NCBI RefSeq assembly: GCF_000300275.1
Contig: NZ_AMRN01000004.1
Location: forward strand, 124,001 to 188,000
Direction: 5' to 3'
Length of the DNA: 64,000 nt
Origin: Thalassospira profundimaris WP0211
GTDB lineage: Bacteria; Pseudomonadota; Alphaproteobacteria; Rhodospirillales; Thalassospiraceae
The notes below the pieces were generated by a model. The model had not been told where the DNA came from. It worked only from the letters and a program-made list of their open reading frames with translations, and did no database searches. Shown here piece after piece: positions 8,440-16,586 of the stretch. The first letter of the stretch is position 1. Each line of letters starts with the position of its first letter. The position numbers and the translations under genes were made by a program.

Positions 8440-9843
8440 TTAGCCGCCAATGCGATGAATGTGACACCAGGTCAAAAGACCGCTTGCGCCAATGTCGCGT
8501 GTTTGCGCATCGCTATGCGACAGACGCAGGCGCAATCCGGTGCCGGGTGTGGGATTAATCCGGGCAATGCCATTCAGGCGCAAACTATGCGCCGCCCCGC
8601 TGCCCATGGCGGTAATATCATTGGCCTGCAGGTGGCTTGACCAATCCGTACCGTCAAAGCGTTCGAGCGACAAAGTGGTAAAGACCGACTGGTCGGTAAT
8701 CGGGAAACGCACCCCGATATCGACATGATAAAAGCCCGGCGGAAGCGCCGTGATGCCATGCACACCGCTGTCATAAAGCCCGTGGCTGTCTTCAATCACC
8801 TGATCCCATTCAACCAGAAACGCGCCCCCCGCCGGGATCGATTGCGATGCCACCCGCAAAAGCTTCACCACCGGGCCGCTTTCATGGATCGGCGCGGCAA
8901 ACCAGCGCGTGCCATCACAGACCAGATCGACCATGTCACCCCTTGTCGGCAACGGATAAACAGCTGCCTCCTCCCCGCCGTTGGTCGGGCGAATGACATT
9001 CCCCGCCGCCGTTGTAATATCGACCATGGTGCCATCACCGTTAAAAACGCGAAAGCGCACGCCATTGCGCGCAACGGACGCCACCGGCAGGGTCAATTGC
9101 GCCCCGCTGGAAAGCCGGACCAGCGATCCGGTTTCGCGTATATCCATGATCCGGCTGACCGGCGCGTCAATCACCGGCATGCGGCGTTCATCCTCCCACG
9201 CCAGGACATCGCCACTGCGAAAATCAAGGTCAAGCATCGCCGAGGCTGTGGATCGTTCAAAGGACGCACGTGCTGTTTCAGACCGGCTTTCGGCGGCCTC
9301 GGCCCGGTTAGCGGCATCTTGTGCCTGGCTGGCCTTATGGCTTGCGACCGCGATATCATCGGCTGTCGGACCATTGGCAAGCCCCGTGCCATCCGCATTC
9401 CAGATCAGGGCCCGACCGGGCTTGATCACCGGCAGTTCCGCCGACGCGCCCTCCCCCTGATCCGCGCCAAAGCGCAAAGCACCGGAAAGCGCGCGATCAA
9501 CATCGCCAAGGGCGGCCGTCATGAAATCAAGGTCACGTTCCAGCGCATCACCGCGCGGGATCGACATGGCGTCAAAACTGCTCAGGCGGCGCAAATGCAA
9601 CTGCCGGGCAATATGGATCGTGCTGCCATTTTTGGGCGGGGTTTCAAACCGCACCACGCCACCCCCGCCCTGATCGGTGGGCGTGAGTGCGATGTGAAAG
9701 CCAGTATCGGTTTCCGTGCCATTGATCGCCACCCGCACATCGCCCGCATCAAACACATCAAAGTCAAACGGAAAGGTGTCGCGCGCGCCATCGCCGACAA
9801 AGGCGATGGCGGCACGGATCTGATTGGCAAAAACAGCGCCCAT
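8440..9843 (-). CDS. T7-like tail fibre protein
   Basis: 467 residues. The N-terminal ~120 residues match the T7 gp17 attachment domain (FPFDFDVFDAGDVRVAINGT, later IHIARQLHLRRLSSFDAMSIPRGDALERDLDF), which anchors fibres to the tail. A coiled-coil stalk follows (about 170-205, SHKASQAQDAANRAEAAESR), then a beta-rich C-terminal region probably involved in trimerisation or receptor binding. It lies after the small internal protein, as expected for the T7 late order without gp15/gp16. A GGGGGAAG site precedes the ATG. Confidence 0.82.
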   Translation of the reverse strand: MGAVFANQIRAAIAFVGDGARDTFPFDFDVFDAGDVRVAINGTETDTGFHIALTPTDQGGGGVVRFETPPKNGSTIHIARQLHLRRLSSFDAMSIPRGDALERDLDFMTAALGDVDRALSGALRFGADQGEGASAELPVIKPGRALIWNADGTGLANGPTADDIAVASHKASQAQDAANRAEAAESRSETARASFERSTASAMLDLDFRSGDVLAWEDERRMPVIDAPVSRIMDIRETGSLVRLSSGAQLTLPVASVARNGVRFRVFNGDGTMVDITTAAGNVIRPTNGGEEAAVYPLPTRGDMVDLVCDGTRWFAAPIHESGPVVKLLRVASQSIPAGGAFLVEWDQVIEDSHGLYDSGVHGITALPPGFYHVDIGVRFPITDQSVFTTLSLERFDGTDWSSHLQANDITAMGSGAAHSLRLNGIARINPTPGTGLRLRLSHSDAQTRDIGASGLLTWCHIHRIGG

Positions 9844-9879
9844 AGCTTCTTCCCCCTAATAAACCTCAGCCCCAGAACC

Positions 9880-10326
9880 TCAGCCCCAACCATCACGCTT
9901 GGAAAACCAGGCATTTAGCCGCGCAACCGTGTCATCCTGCGAAGATCGCAACAGCGACTTTTCACGCCAAGCGGCCTGCTGGTTGATGCGATTGCGGTTT
10001 CTCGCGGCGGCATCGGCACTCTGGTCTGTATCCTGCCGCGCGGCTTTTTCGTAACCTGCCAGAACCGCACTGGCCGACCCGGATCCACCGGCCATCAGGC
10101 CCGATGCCCCTTGCCGGGCGCGCGCGGTTGCCTGACGCCGCCGGAGCTCCTCCTCGCGATTGGTGGCGTCTTCACGCTCGCGCGCTGCGATCTCGGCCAG
10201 CTCCGCCTGACGGGCGGCTTCGGTTTGATCAATCCGGCTTTGTGCATTGGTCTGGTTGGCGCTAATCCGTTGTCCGGTTTGCAGCACCGATGCCGCCATC
10301 GGCACGATTGATGTAAATCCACCCAT
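9880..10326 (-). CDS. small internal virion protein, gp14-like position
   Basis: 148 residues. A short hydrophobic, Gly/Ala-rich N-terminus (MGGFTSIVPMAASVLQTG) is followed by a long helical coiled coil rich in Ala, Arg, Glu and Gln (about 25-110). This is typical of podovirus gp14-type internal proteins that help form the ejection channel. Its ATG overlaps the tail-tube gene stop (ATGA), indicating coupling. The larger T7 partners gp15 and gp16 do not follow it; the next gene is the fibre. Confidence 0.6.
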   Translation of the reverse strand: MGGFTSIVPMAASVLQTGQRISANQTNAQSRIDQTEAARQAELAEIAAREREDATNREEELRRRQATARARQGASGLMAGGSGSASAVLAGYEKAARQDTDQSADAAARNRNRINQQAAWREKSLLRSSQDDTVARLNAWFSKRDGWG

Positions 10327-12248
10327 CAGTCATTCACCCCCATTTCACTGGCCGCACCGAGCAATAAAAAAGGCCGGGGCAATGCCCCGGCGATGCGCCA
10401 TAATCCGCTTTTAACTGTCCCCCCACTGCCCCGCCGCCAGCCAAGCGCGCGCAGCGTGATATCCCCGCTATAAAGCGCATCCTTGTCATCGGCGGAAACT
10501 GGAAGTGCCACATCGCGCAACCCCCGACCGGTATCGACGCGAAGCTGGCCGGTTTCCTGCAAACGCAAGGTCACCGAGACCAGCCGCACGGCATTGCCGC
10601 CATGCGGGCGACTGCCATCCGATGCGGCCGGCGGCAGGGCATAAATTTCGTGGGTAAAGGGCAAACCAACCTCGATCTCCGGCACCGCCCCAATACTCTC
10701 AGGTAAGGTAATCGTGCCCCCGGCAACCGGGATGTCACGGGCAACAACGCCATCGTGCCAGACACTGACATCAAGGCCATCGAGCGGATCAAGATTGCCC
10801 CAATGTCGGCGCGGCGCCTCACCCGTCGCCACCGTCTGGCGGCGATAAAGATCAAAGCCGCATGCCGGGTCAAACACGCCCAGGAAATAACGTCCGTCGC
10901 GCTCCAGCACGACATAGACATCGCCGCCTGAGACCGAAACGGATGCAAAGGCACACCCCGCAACCGATTGCGCCGACCAGGCAGTGATGGCCTCAGAGCG
11001 ATACAGCGTCAGAGTGGCAAGCGAACCATCGCGCATCACCACATGCAAAAGCCGCCGATCCGGATCAAAGGCCTGATCGATGGGATGATTGATCAGATGC
11101 CGTGACAGCAAGGCCAGATCGGCCGATCCATAGGCCTGCTCGACATCGGTAAACAGGAATTCGCGAATTTCGCGCCCGCTCCGCCCGGCAAAAAGCGTTG
11201 CCCCATCAACATTGACCAGCGGCACGGTGCAATCACTTTGGCTGCCGATCCGGGTCTGGCGCGTGACCTGCACATTGGCCGGTGTCAATGGATCACCCGT
11301 CACCATCCATTCTGATCCGCTGGTAAAGACCTGCAAATGACGCCCGGCGAAAATGCCGGTGATCGCATTGACCTGATCGGCCAGCAGGGCAAATTCAATC
11401 GCCTCGTCATCAAGCCCTTCGCCGAGCTCGAAATTAAACAAATCGCCCGATTTCGACATCCACAACCGGTTGGGCAGATCGCGCGATCCGCCGATGATCA
11501 ATCGATCCTGATGAAAGGTCACGCTGCGCGGCCAACCACGCACCTCGGAAAAGGCCTGTTCGACAAAATCAACGGTGGCATTGGCATTCGGCAATGCCTG
11601 CTTCAGCGCGATGGTGGCGGACCGAGCACTGGCAACGCTTTTAATCTCGCCCTCAATACCCTGAATCCGCCACAGGGTCCCGACGTGGCCCGGCACAAAC
11701 ACATCCATGTTGGCGGTCAGGGTCACTGTGCCGCTGGTGCTCGATGGCGTCAGGGTCGCAGCCGGTTCAACGAACTTGTAATAGGGCTGGCTGGTTCTGA
11801 AATTGGTTTCGCGCCAGGCCCAAAGGCTGGTTTGCCAGCTGCCATCAGCCGTGCGTGTGATCCGGACAGGTTTGGCATCGGGATGCACCACCAGAAGGGT
11901 ATCCGCACTTTGCGTCCAGTTCAGAAGATCATGATGCTCAACCCCAAACGTGGTTTCAAACCAGATCGTCTCGACCCCGTCCTCAAACACCAGCGCGCGG
12001 TTATCGCCAAAGGCCAGAAGATAGGTCTGCTCGGTATTGAACTCGAACTGGATCAGGCGCGCGGGGCCCGGCAATTCATCAATCAATCGAATGCCGGGAC
12101 GGCGACGCACCCCGCCCGATGGCTCGATAAACACGTTGCGCAGGCGTGCTGCCCCATTGGCATAGGCGCTCAGATCCGATCGCCCCCACAATTCCGGGGC
12201 CAGTTCGCCGGTCGAAAAGGTGTTTTTCTCCAGAACGCGGCGTGCCAT
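10326..12248 (-). CDS. tail tubular protein B (T7 gp12-like, nozzle)
   Basis: A 640-residue beta-rich protein forming the tail nozzle of podoviruses. Family features include the N-terminus (KNTFSTGELAPELWGRSDLSAY, then RLRNVFIEPSGGVRRRPG), VTFHQDRLIIGGSRDLPNRLWMS in the middle and a C-terminal repeat-rich domain. Length is a little short of T7 gp12 (about 790). It begins 4 bp after the tail tubular A gene ends and its stop overlaps the next start. A terminator-like hairpin is embedded in its last 70 bases. Confidence 0.88.
   Translation of the reverse strand: MARRVLEKNTFSTGELAPELWGRSDLSAYANGAARLRNVFIEPSGGVRRRPGIRLIDELPGPARLIQFEFNTEQTYLLAFGDNRALVFEDGVETIWFETTFGVEHHDLLNWTQSADTLLVVHPDAKPVRITRTADGSWQTSLWAWRETNFRTSQPYYKFVEPAATLTPSSTSGTVTLTANMDVFVPGHVGTLWRIQGIEGEIKSVASARSATIALKQALPNANATVDFVEQAFSEVRGWPRSVTFHQDRLIIGGSRDLPNRLWMSKSGDLFNFELGEGLDDEAIEFALLADQVNAITGIFAGRHLQVFTSGSEWMVTGDPLTPANVQVTRQTRIGSQSDCTVPLVNVDGATLFAGRSGREIREFLFTDVEQAYGSADLALLSRHLINHPIDQAFDPDRRLLHVVMRDGSLATLTLYRSEAITAWSAQSVAGCAFASVSVSGGDVYVVLERDGRYFLGVFDPACGFDLYRRQTVATGEAPRRHWGNLDPLDGLDVSVWHDGVVARDIPVAGGTITLPESIGAVPEIEVGLPFTHEIYALPPAASDGSRPHGGNAVRLVSVTLRLQETGQLRVDTGRGLRDVALPVSADDKDALYSGDITLRALGWRRGSGGTVKSGLWRIAGALPRPFLLLGAASEMGVND
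10363..10391 (-). terminator. intragenic terminator-like hairpin in the tail-tube gene
   Basis: GCCGGGGC (10373-10380) and GCCCCGGC (10384-10391) form a perfect 8-bp stem with a 3-nt loop. On the minus strand it is followed by CTTTTTTATTG. The whole structure lies inside the coding sequence, about 35 bases before the stop at 10326, and encodes part of RPFLLLG. Confidence 0.8.
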
Positions 12249-12252
12249 GAGC

Positions 12253-12837
12253 TCAATTCCTTGCAGAAATCAGGGAAAAATCATCAATCGCATGCGGGGT
12301 CGATTGCTGCGCATCGGCAAGCCTGGCTTCACGCAACTGATCCTCGGCCCGCTTGAAAAGGTACTCTGCGCGCGTGCTGCTTTCGGTCAGCGGCAGACAA
12401 AACTCGGCCGCCAGTCGTGCCATCAAGGCCATATCAAACCAGGCCGGAAAGCTGCCCTCGGGCAAGCGTGCGACATAAGAAAGATGCGCACTGTCACTTG
12501 CGACCAAAACCGCCTGATCGCGCAACTCAAACCGGGCAATCTTGCCGCCCTCATTTTCCAGCGACAGCAAGCGGATAAAGTCCCGTGGCAAGGCAAACAG
12601 ATTGCTGTCCTCCTTGGCCGAACCTGCCCCAGCGCCATCCCCGTCCGCCAACCGCGAGAGCCAGCACCCCCGCCCGGCAAACCGCCACGGATAGCCCGCC
12701 AGCATCCCGTCGCGCACGCTCGCATACAGCATCCGGGCAATCTCGGCCTCGGCAACGTCTTCTTCAAACGATGAAATCGGCGCCGCCCCGATCATCACCA
12801 ACGCCCGCGCACACAGCGCCACATCACTTAACGCCAT
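12253..12837 (-). CDS. tail tubular protein A (T7 gp11-like, gatekeeper)
   Basis: About 194 residues. The family's characteristic start is visible (MALSDVALCARALVMIGAAPISSFEED), followed by ARMLYASVRDGMLAGYPWRFA. This protein forms the ring between portal and nozzle. The ATG at 12837 is preferred because it gives the standard family N-terminus and follows GGGGGA; a TTG at 12849 would add four residues. Immediately upstream is a terminator hairpin. Operon with the nozzle gene (4-bp gap). Confidence 0.88.
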   Translation of the reverse strand: MALSDVALCARALVMIGAAPISSFEEDVAEAEIARMLYASVRDGMLAGYPWRFAGRGCWLSRLADGDGAGAGSAKEDSNLFALPRDFIRLLSLENEGGKIARFELRDQAVLVASDSAHLSYVARLPEGSFPAWFDMALMARLAAEFCLPLTESSTRAEYLFKRAEDQLREARLADAQQSTPHAIDDFSLISARN

Positions 12838-12850
12838 CACATCCCCCAAA

Positions 12851-12880
12851 CAAAAACGGGGCCCGGAAAACCGGACCCCG
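12851..12880 (-). terminator. rho-independent terminator after second collar gene
   Basis: CGGGGCCCGG (12857-12866) and CCGGACCCCG (12871-12880) pair with one G-U around AAAA. On the minus strand the stem is followed by TTTTTG. It lies between the collar-2 stop and the tail tubular A start. Confidence 0.85.
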
Positions 12881-12901
12881 CAATAAAATCAGCCGCCAGC
12901 C

Positions 12902-13489
12902 TTACGACGCCGACGGATAAAACGCCTTGATCGCATAAGTCATCGCGATGTTGCGCGGGCGGGTTTCGTCTCCTCCGGTAGGCTCTGTTTGGAAAGTCAG
13001 AGGACCGAAATTGTAGTTCGTTGGAGAAATCTCATCATCTTCTCCACCTTCTCGAGAGTCATGATACTCGTGCGTGTGACTTTTGAATTCATCTTCCTGC
13101 CATGACCCAAACACACGCCCATCATCAACGCCGCGACCATCATCGAAACCACGGATGAATTCGCCGCGGAGGTCCGGAAGATTGAAGGTCGAAACCTGAT
13201 CACCATGCCCCCAAAGCGTGCCAATGGTCGCAAACAGATCAGCATATTCGGTACGAGAAACGGCCGAGCCATCACACACCAGCCAGCCAGTTGGTGGGGT
13301 TGGCATGGCGAAAGCTGAAACCGAACCGATTTCACTGCCAGCGACGACACCGCCACCACCAGAACCACCGCCTGAAATCAGCGCTTCGATGGCTTGAAGA
13401 AGCTGCGTTTTATCATCGCAATCGGGCCAGATGCCCGCACCCTGAATGACATTGAGGATTTCACATTCGACCGGGGTATTACCCTGCAT
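12902..13489 (-). CDS. phage tail collar domain protein, copy 2
   Basis: 195 residues. A distinct N-terminus (about 1-60) includes a Gly/Ser linker (ISGGGSGGGG). A Collar domain follows: GWLVCDGSAVSRTEYADLF, TFNLPDLRGEFIRGFDDGRG, a KSHTHEY loop, and the C-terminal GGDETRPRNIAMTYAIKA. Such proteins occur at tail or fibre tips. It is a diverged paralogue of the gene just upstream; the most different parts are the N-terminus and the loop between HTH and GGDETRP (about residues 140-170). Strong AAGGAG site. Terminators flank it on both sides. Confidence 0.85.
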   Translation of the reverse strand: MQGNTPVECEILNVIQGAGIWPDCDDKTQLLQAIEALISGGGSGGGGVVAGSEIGSVSAFAMPTPPTGWLVCDGSAVSRTEYADLFATIGTLWGHGDQVSTFNLPDLRGEFIRGFDDGRGVDDGRVFGSWQEDEFKSHTHEYHDSREGGEDDEISPTNYNFGPLTFQTEPTGGDETRPRNIAMTYAIKAFYPSAS

Positions 13490-13507
13490 GAGCAGTCTCC
13501 TTGGTTG

Positions 13508-13542
13508 AGAAAAAGAAACCCCGGCAGCGGATGCTGCCAGGG
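13508..13542 (-). terminator. rho-independent terminator between the two collar genes
   Basis: CCCCGGCAGC (13519-13528) and GCTGCCAGGG (13533-13542) form a 10-bp stem with one mismatch and a 4-nt loop. On the minus strand it is followed by TTTCTTTTTCTC. The A-rich/CCCCGGCA flank is shared with the hairpin at 14111-14142. Confidence 0.85.
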
Positions 13543-13577
13543 CGTTTGAAAAGATGTGGATTGGTTGCGGGTCTTAC

Positions 13578-14090
13578 TCAGTTGCTCGCAGGGTGGATTG
13601 CCTTGATCGCGTAAGTCACGGCCACGTTACGCGGGCGGGTTTCATCCCCACCAGTGTGAGTAACAGCTTCCTCTACAGCGTTCGGCTCAACAACTTGCGA
13701 ACTGTAGACTGGGTACTCCCTCGACCCTGACAAAGCAGACTTGGTTTCGGTAAAACCGTGTGTATGGCTTTTAAACTCATCATTCTGTTCAGATGCAAAC
13801 ACACGCCCCTCATCGACACCACGGCCAGCATCAAAGCCGCGCAGGAACTCGCCGCGCAAATCGGGGATATTGAAGGTCGTGCTGCCATCACCCTCGCCCC
13901 AAACAGTGCCCAGTGCAGCAAACAGGTCGGCATACTCTGCGCGGGAAACAACCGAACCATCACAGATCAGATAGCCGTCCGGCACGGTCTGGGTGGCAAA
14001 GGCATGGATGGAAGCAATCGGCACCTGAAGGCCGGCGATCTGGGCGGCGTCAAATTCGGTGCAGATGGTAATCTTGTTGCAGTTACACAT
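13578..14090 (-). CDS. phage tail collar domain protein, copy 1
   Basis: 170 residues with the same Collar core as the next gene (GYLICDGSVVSRAEYADLF, NIPDLRGEFLRGFDAGRG, KSHTHGF, GGDETRPRNVAVTYAIKA). Its N-terminus (MCNCNKITICTEFDAAQIAG) is Cys-containing and lacks the Gly/Ser linker. The ATG at 14090 follows AAGGA by six bases; a TTG six bases upstream is less likely. The pair arose by tandem duplication and lies between capsid and tail tube genes, not in the T7 order. Confidence 0.85.
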   Translation of the reverse strand: MCNCNKITICTEFDAAQIAGLQVPIASIHAFATQTVPDGYLICDGSVVSRAEYADLFAALGTVWGEGDGSTTFNIPDLRGEFLRGFDAGRGVDEGRVFASEQNDEFKSHTHGFTETKSALSGSREYPVYSSQVVEPNAVEEAVTHTGGDETRPRNVAVTYAIKAIHPASN

Positions 14091-14110
14091 GGGCAATCCT
14101 TGTTCTGGTC

Positions 14111-14142
14111 AAAAGAAACCCCGGCAACACATGTCACCGGGG
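14111..14142 (-). terminator. rho-independent terminator before first collar gene
   Basis: CCCCGG (14119-14124) and CCGGGG (14137-14142) pair across a 12-nt loop. On the minus strand the stem is followed by TTTCTTTTG. It lies downstream of the small post-capsid gene. Confidence 0.72.
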
Positions 14143-14185
14143 CGAGGTTGAGGGAGGATGAAAAGGGTGGATCGGGGGTGTGCAA

Positions 14186-14461
14186 TCAGTCGGTGTTTGA
14201 GGTGCCGATTGCCGTCATATCGCGGACATCAACGCCGTTTGCACCGGCACTTGCGACAACGAACAGGCCGCCGGACATGGTTGCGTCGCGGTTGGTGTTG
14301 GCGATGATGAAATCGCCGACGCGCAGCATGTCACGGGCCTCAAGGAAGTAATCGGCGGTGTCGACGTCGGCTGCGACGTCCGGGGTGATGTAGTGCCACA
14401 GCGTAAAGCCGTTGGCGTATGCCAGAACACTGAGGTTTCTGGCTTTGAAACCTTCTGCCAT
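14186..14461 (-). CDS. small protein downstream of capsid (possible decoration protein)
   Basis: A 91-residue soluble, probably beta-rich protein (LSVLAYANGFTLWHYITPD, then GDFIIANTNRDATMSGGLFVV). It begins 38 bp after the capsid gene with a good AAGGAG site and ends before a terminator, so it is probably cotranscribed at high level with capsid. Small genes in this position often encode head decoration or fibre proteins, but nothing in the sequence proves it. Confidence 0.6.
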   Translation of the reverse strand: MAEGFKARNLSVLAYANGFTLWHYITPDVAADVDTADYFLEARDMLRVGDFIIANTNRDATMSGGLFVVASAGANGVDVRDMTAIGTSNTD

Positions 14462-14499
14462 TTTGGGCTCCTTGGTTCGGGAAAAATCGGGTGTGGGAG

Positions 14500-15315
14500 T
14501 TATTCCTGCGCCTTGATGCAGGTGACACCATCGCCATCAATCAGCGTGGCACCCTGGCTCATGGAGTTATTCACAAAGTGCGCAGCGTGATCGCCATGCC
14601 AGGTGATGTCGGACTGAACGTCCGAGCCGATGGCATGGCCAATGGCGGTTCGGTGATACCAGAAGCAGGATCGAATGCCGCTTGCGACCGGAAGGCCGGA
14701 ATGAGGCATCCAGAGGGTTCCGAGCCAGCGTTTGGCCTGGGTTCCCTTCCACGGAAGGTCTTCATCACCGATATAATCAGATCGTGAAAACTCATCGATC
14801 AGGAGCAGTTCCGACCACTGTTTCCAGCCGACAATCGCATAACGCTGCCCGTCATCGGGCACATCGCGATCGCCAAGACCTTCGAACGCCATCATCACCT
14901 TATCAAGCGTCATGCCCTCTGTATTATCGGGCACGACATCATCGGTCCCAACCAGCGCATTGATGATCAGCTCGTCGGTCTTGCGGCCCAGCGCATAGGC
15001 CCCGGCATTGGCAAGAACCATTTTTTCGTCATGGTTGATCTTGAGTTCGTCAAGCGCGTCAACCCAGTCGCCGGCATAGTAATCACGCAGGTCGCAGCGG
15101 ACCGCCTCGTGATCGACATTCATCACCGGCACCTTGCCATGGCGGGCCTTGGTGGTGGCCGTGCCCTTGCCGACTTTCTGGAAAACCGTGGTCGCGCCCT
15201 TGATGGCGTTTTTGACCCGCACCGTATTGCGCAGTTTTGATCCCATGCGTTGATAGGCCTGATGCACATCGGCCTGAAAATGGTCGATGAAGCTTTGATC
15301 AATCGTGGTTGTCAT
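14500..15315 (-). CDS. phage major capsid protein
   Basis: A 271-residue capsid protein of the short podovirus-associated family. Typical stretches are the N-terminal helix (FIDHFQADVHQAYQRMGSKLR), a central DYYAGDWVDALDELKINHDE, TDELIINALVGTDD, and the C-terminal HRTAIGHAIGSDVQSDI. It follows the scaffold gene as in T7. It is full length with no frameshift, which supports a cluster still capable of making heads. Upstream lies a 279-bp gap plus a tiny plus-strand ORF, unusual between scaffold and capsid. Confidence 0.85.
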   Translation of the reverse strand: MTTTIDQSFIDHFQADVHQAYQRMGSKLRNTVRVKNAIKGATTVFQKVGKGTATTKARHGKVPVMNVDHEAVRCDLRDYYAGDWVDALDELKINHDEKMVLANAGAYALGRKTDELIINALVGTDDVVPDNTEGMTLDKVMMAFEGLGDRDVPDDGQRYAIVGWKQWSELLLIDEFSRSDYIGDEDLPWKGTQAKRWLGTLWMPHSGLPVASGIRSCFWYHRTAIGHAIGSDVQSDITWHGDHAAHFVNNSMSQGATLIDGDGVTCIKAQE

Positions 15316-15594
15316 CGCCTTTTATCCCCTTGTTTCAGATATGGTTTTGTCGTGATTGCAGGCAGCCGCCGGGGTTCAATTGCGCTGCCCAAAAAGGCCG
15401 GTGCCACAATTGCCCCAAAACCGGTCATTTTCCGGCCAAGGTTTGGTGTTTTAAGAGCGCTGTTACAGGAAACCTCATCCATCGAGGTTCCGTAGGACAC
15501 GCGCTTGATTTGCCCCGACCTGTTGCACCCGACGGGCTTTTCTGCGCGGTCCGGTCCAAGACAAACAAGAAAACAAAGAAAAAGAGTATCTGCC

Positions 15595-15723
15595 GTGAAG
15601 AAGTCGGTTTTGCTTGTGTTCAGCCTGATCGGGCTGGGGATTGCGGGCTATTTCCTTTTGCCGCTGACCCCGATCCCGGACTATGTCAACGCGGTCATCG
15701 ACCGTGCCGACAAGCTGTTCTAG
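15595..15723 (+). CDS. tiny single-TM protein on opposite strand (tentative)
   Basis: A 42-codon GTG-start ORF: a basic start (VKKSV), a hydrophobic helix (LLVFSLIGLGIAGYFLLPL) and a short polar tail (PDYVNAVIDRADKLF). AAAGAG precedes the GTG. It ends one base before the scaffold gene's stop on the other strand, so the two converge. It resembles small inner-membrane proteins and could be a third cargo gene. The frame stays open upstream, which weakens the start choice. Confidence 0.4.
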   Translation: MKKSVLLVFSLIGLGIAGYFLLPLTPIPDYVNAVIDRADKLF

Positions 15724-15724
15724 G

Positions 15725-16210
15725 CTATCCGCCGGAAAGCCGGGCAAAGTCCGCCTGCACCTCGGCGACCAGCGTTGGATCGCGATCCCGCCAATAGCGC
15801 GGATCATTCATCTTGCGCCGGATTTCGGAGCGAAGACCTGTCTCCCCCGCCCCGCCAAACTCGGCGGCGAGTGCCGCACGGTCGGTCGCGCGCTGTGCCG
15901 CCTGATCAAGATCACCCAGAAGCGGTGAAAGAACCTCCCCCGCCAGATCATAAACCAGCTGAGCCTGTGCGTTGCTGAAGCCTGCCGCATGCAGGCGCTG
16001 GTTCAGATCGGCATCGATATCTTCCATGCCCTCAGCAAGCGTGATTGCGTAGGCGTCCGGTGTTTCGGGCACCAGATCGGCGAGGGCTGCGGCATCAAGT
16101 TCGGGTTCGGGCGCCGGCGTTTCGATATCAGTCCGCTCGGGTGTTTCTGGAGCTTCCGGTGCTTCCGGCGTTTCTGTTTCCGGTGCGAGAAGGTCGGGTT
16201 CGGTTGTCAT
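15725..16210 (-). CDS. phage scaffolding protein
   Basis: 161 residues, highly acidic. It begins with a Pro/Glu/Thr-rich low-complexity segment (LLAPETETPEAPEAPETPE, about 7-40) and continues with helical sequence. The C-terminus has a charged RKMNDPRYWRDRDP motif typical of capsid-binding tails. Scaffold proteins direct procapsid assembly and are then expelled. Position between portal and capsid matches T7 gp9. The ATG at 16210 has GGAG upstream; the longer open frame to 16501 would translate REP repeat DNA and is rejected. Confidence 0.75.
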   Translation of the reverse strand: MTTEPDLLAPETETPEAPEAPETPERTDIETPAPEPELDAAALADLVPETPDAYAITLAEGMEDIDADLNQRLHAAGFSNAQAQLVYDLAGEVLSPLLGDLDQAAQRATDRAALAAEFGGAGETGLRSEIRRKMNDPRYWRDRDPTLVAEVQADFARLSGG

Positions 16211-16260
16211 GCGAATGCTCCGCTCATTGGCGTCAAACTTGGGATTGGTAGATGTGGCTC

Positions 16261-16341
16261 GGGATCCTCGCCTTCGCGGGGATGACGGTGGACAGAACAG
16301 GTGCAAGGAACGAACGTCATCCCCGCGAAGGCGGGGATCAA
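16261..16341. repeat. inverted REP pair (REPIN-like) inside phage cluster
   Basis: Two ~26-bp units face each other: 16261-16287 (GGGATCCTCGCCTTCGCGGG then GATGACG) and 16315-16341 (CGTCATCCCCGCGAAGGCGG then GGATCAA). Each is itself palindromic. Their separation is 27 bp. The right unit supplies the stop codon of the Bbp19-like gene. A related pair lies at 42551-42620. This is host-type extragenic repeat DNA. Confidence 0.85.
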
Positions 16342-16586
16342 TCTGCTGCTGAACGCTCTGCCAGCCGCTTAATCTGCAGGACCAGCGCGCGCTTCCCTTC
16401 GCGCATCCAGATCGCTTTATCGCTCGCATCCGGGCCAAGGGCCGTTTGCAGGAAATGGCGTTCAAGATCGGCCAGCACCTTTGCCCCGGCGTCGCTGTCA
16501 AAACAGGCCTGCCAGTGATCAGTGCCGTCCTCGGTCAGGGCTTCGTTTTCCGCCTCGAACCAGTCCCATCCGGTATCAACCATCAC
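16338..16586 (-). CDS. Bbp19-like small phage protein
   Basis: An 82-residue protein with the pattern FDSDAGAKVLADLERHF ... MREGKRALVLQIKRL, resembling the Bbp19-type family found beside portal genes in podoviruses; its role is not established. The start overlaps the portal stop by ATGA, so it is translationally coupled. Its stop codon falls in a REP repeat, suggesting the repeat inserted at the gene's end and may have reshaped the last residues. Confidence 0.6.
   Translation of the reverse strand: MMVDTGWDWFEAENEALTEDGTDHWQACFDSDAGAKVLADLERHFLQTALGPDASDKAIWMREGKRALVLQIKRLAERSAAD

Noticed and set aside
8725-9918. Long plus-strand open frame opposite the tail fibre gene (397 codons).
   Set aside because: Arg/Pro/Gly-rich shadow of the minus-strand fibre gene with no recognisable motif or ribosome site.
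12902-14090. Diversity-generating retroelement acting on the collar genes.
   Set aside because: No reverse transcriptase or template repeat is visible; the variable loops are explained by ordinary divergence.
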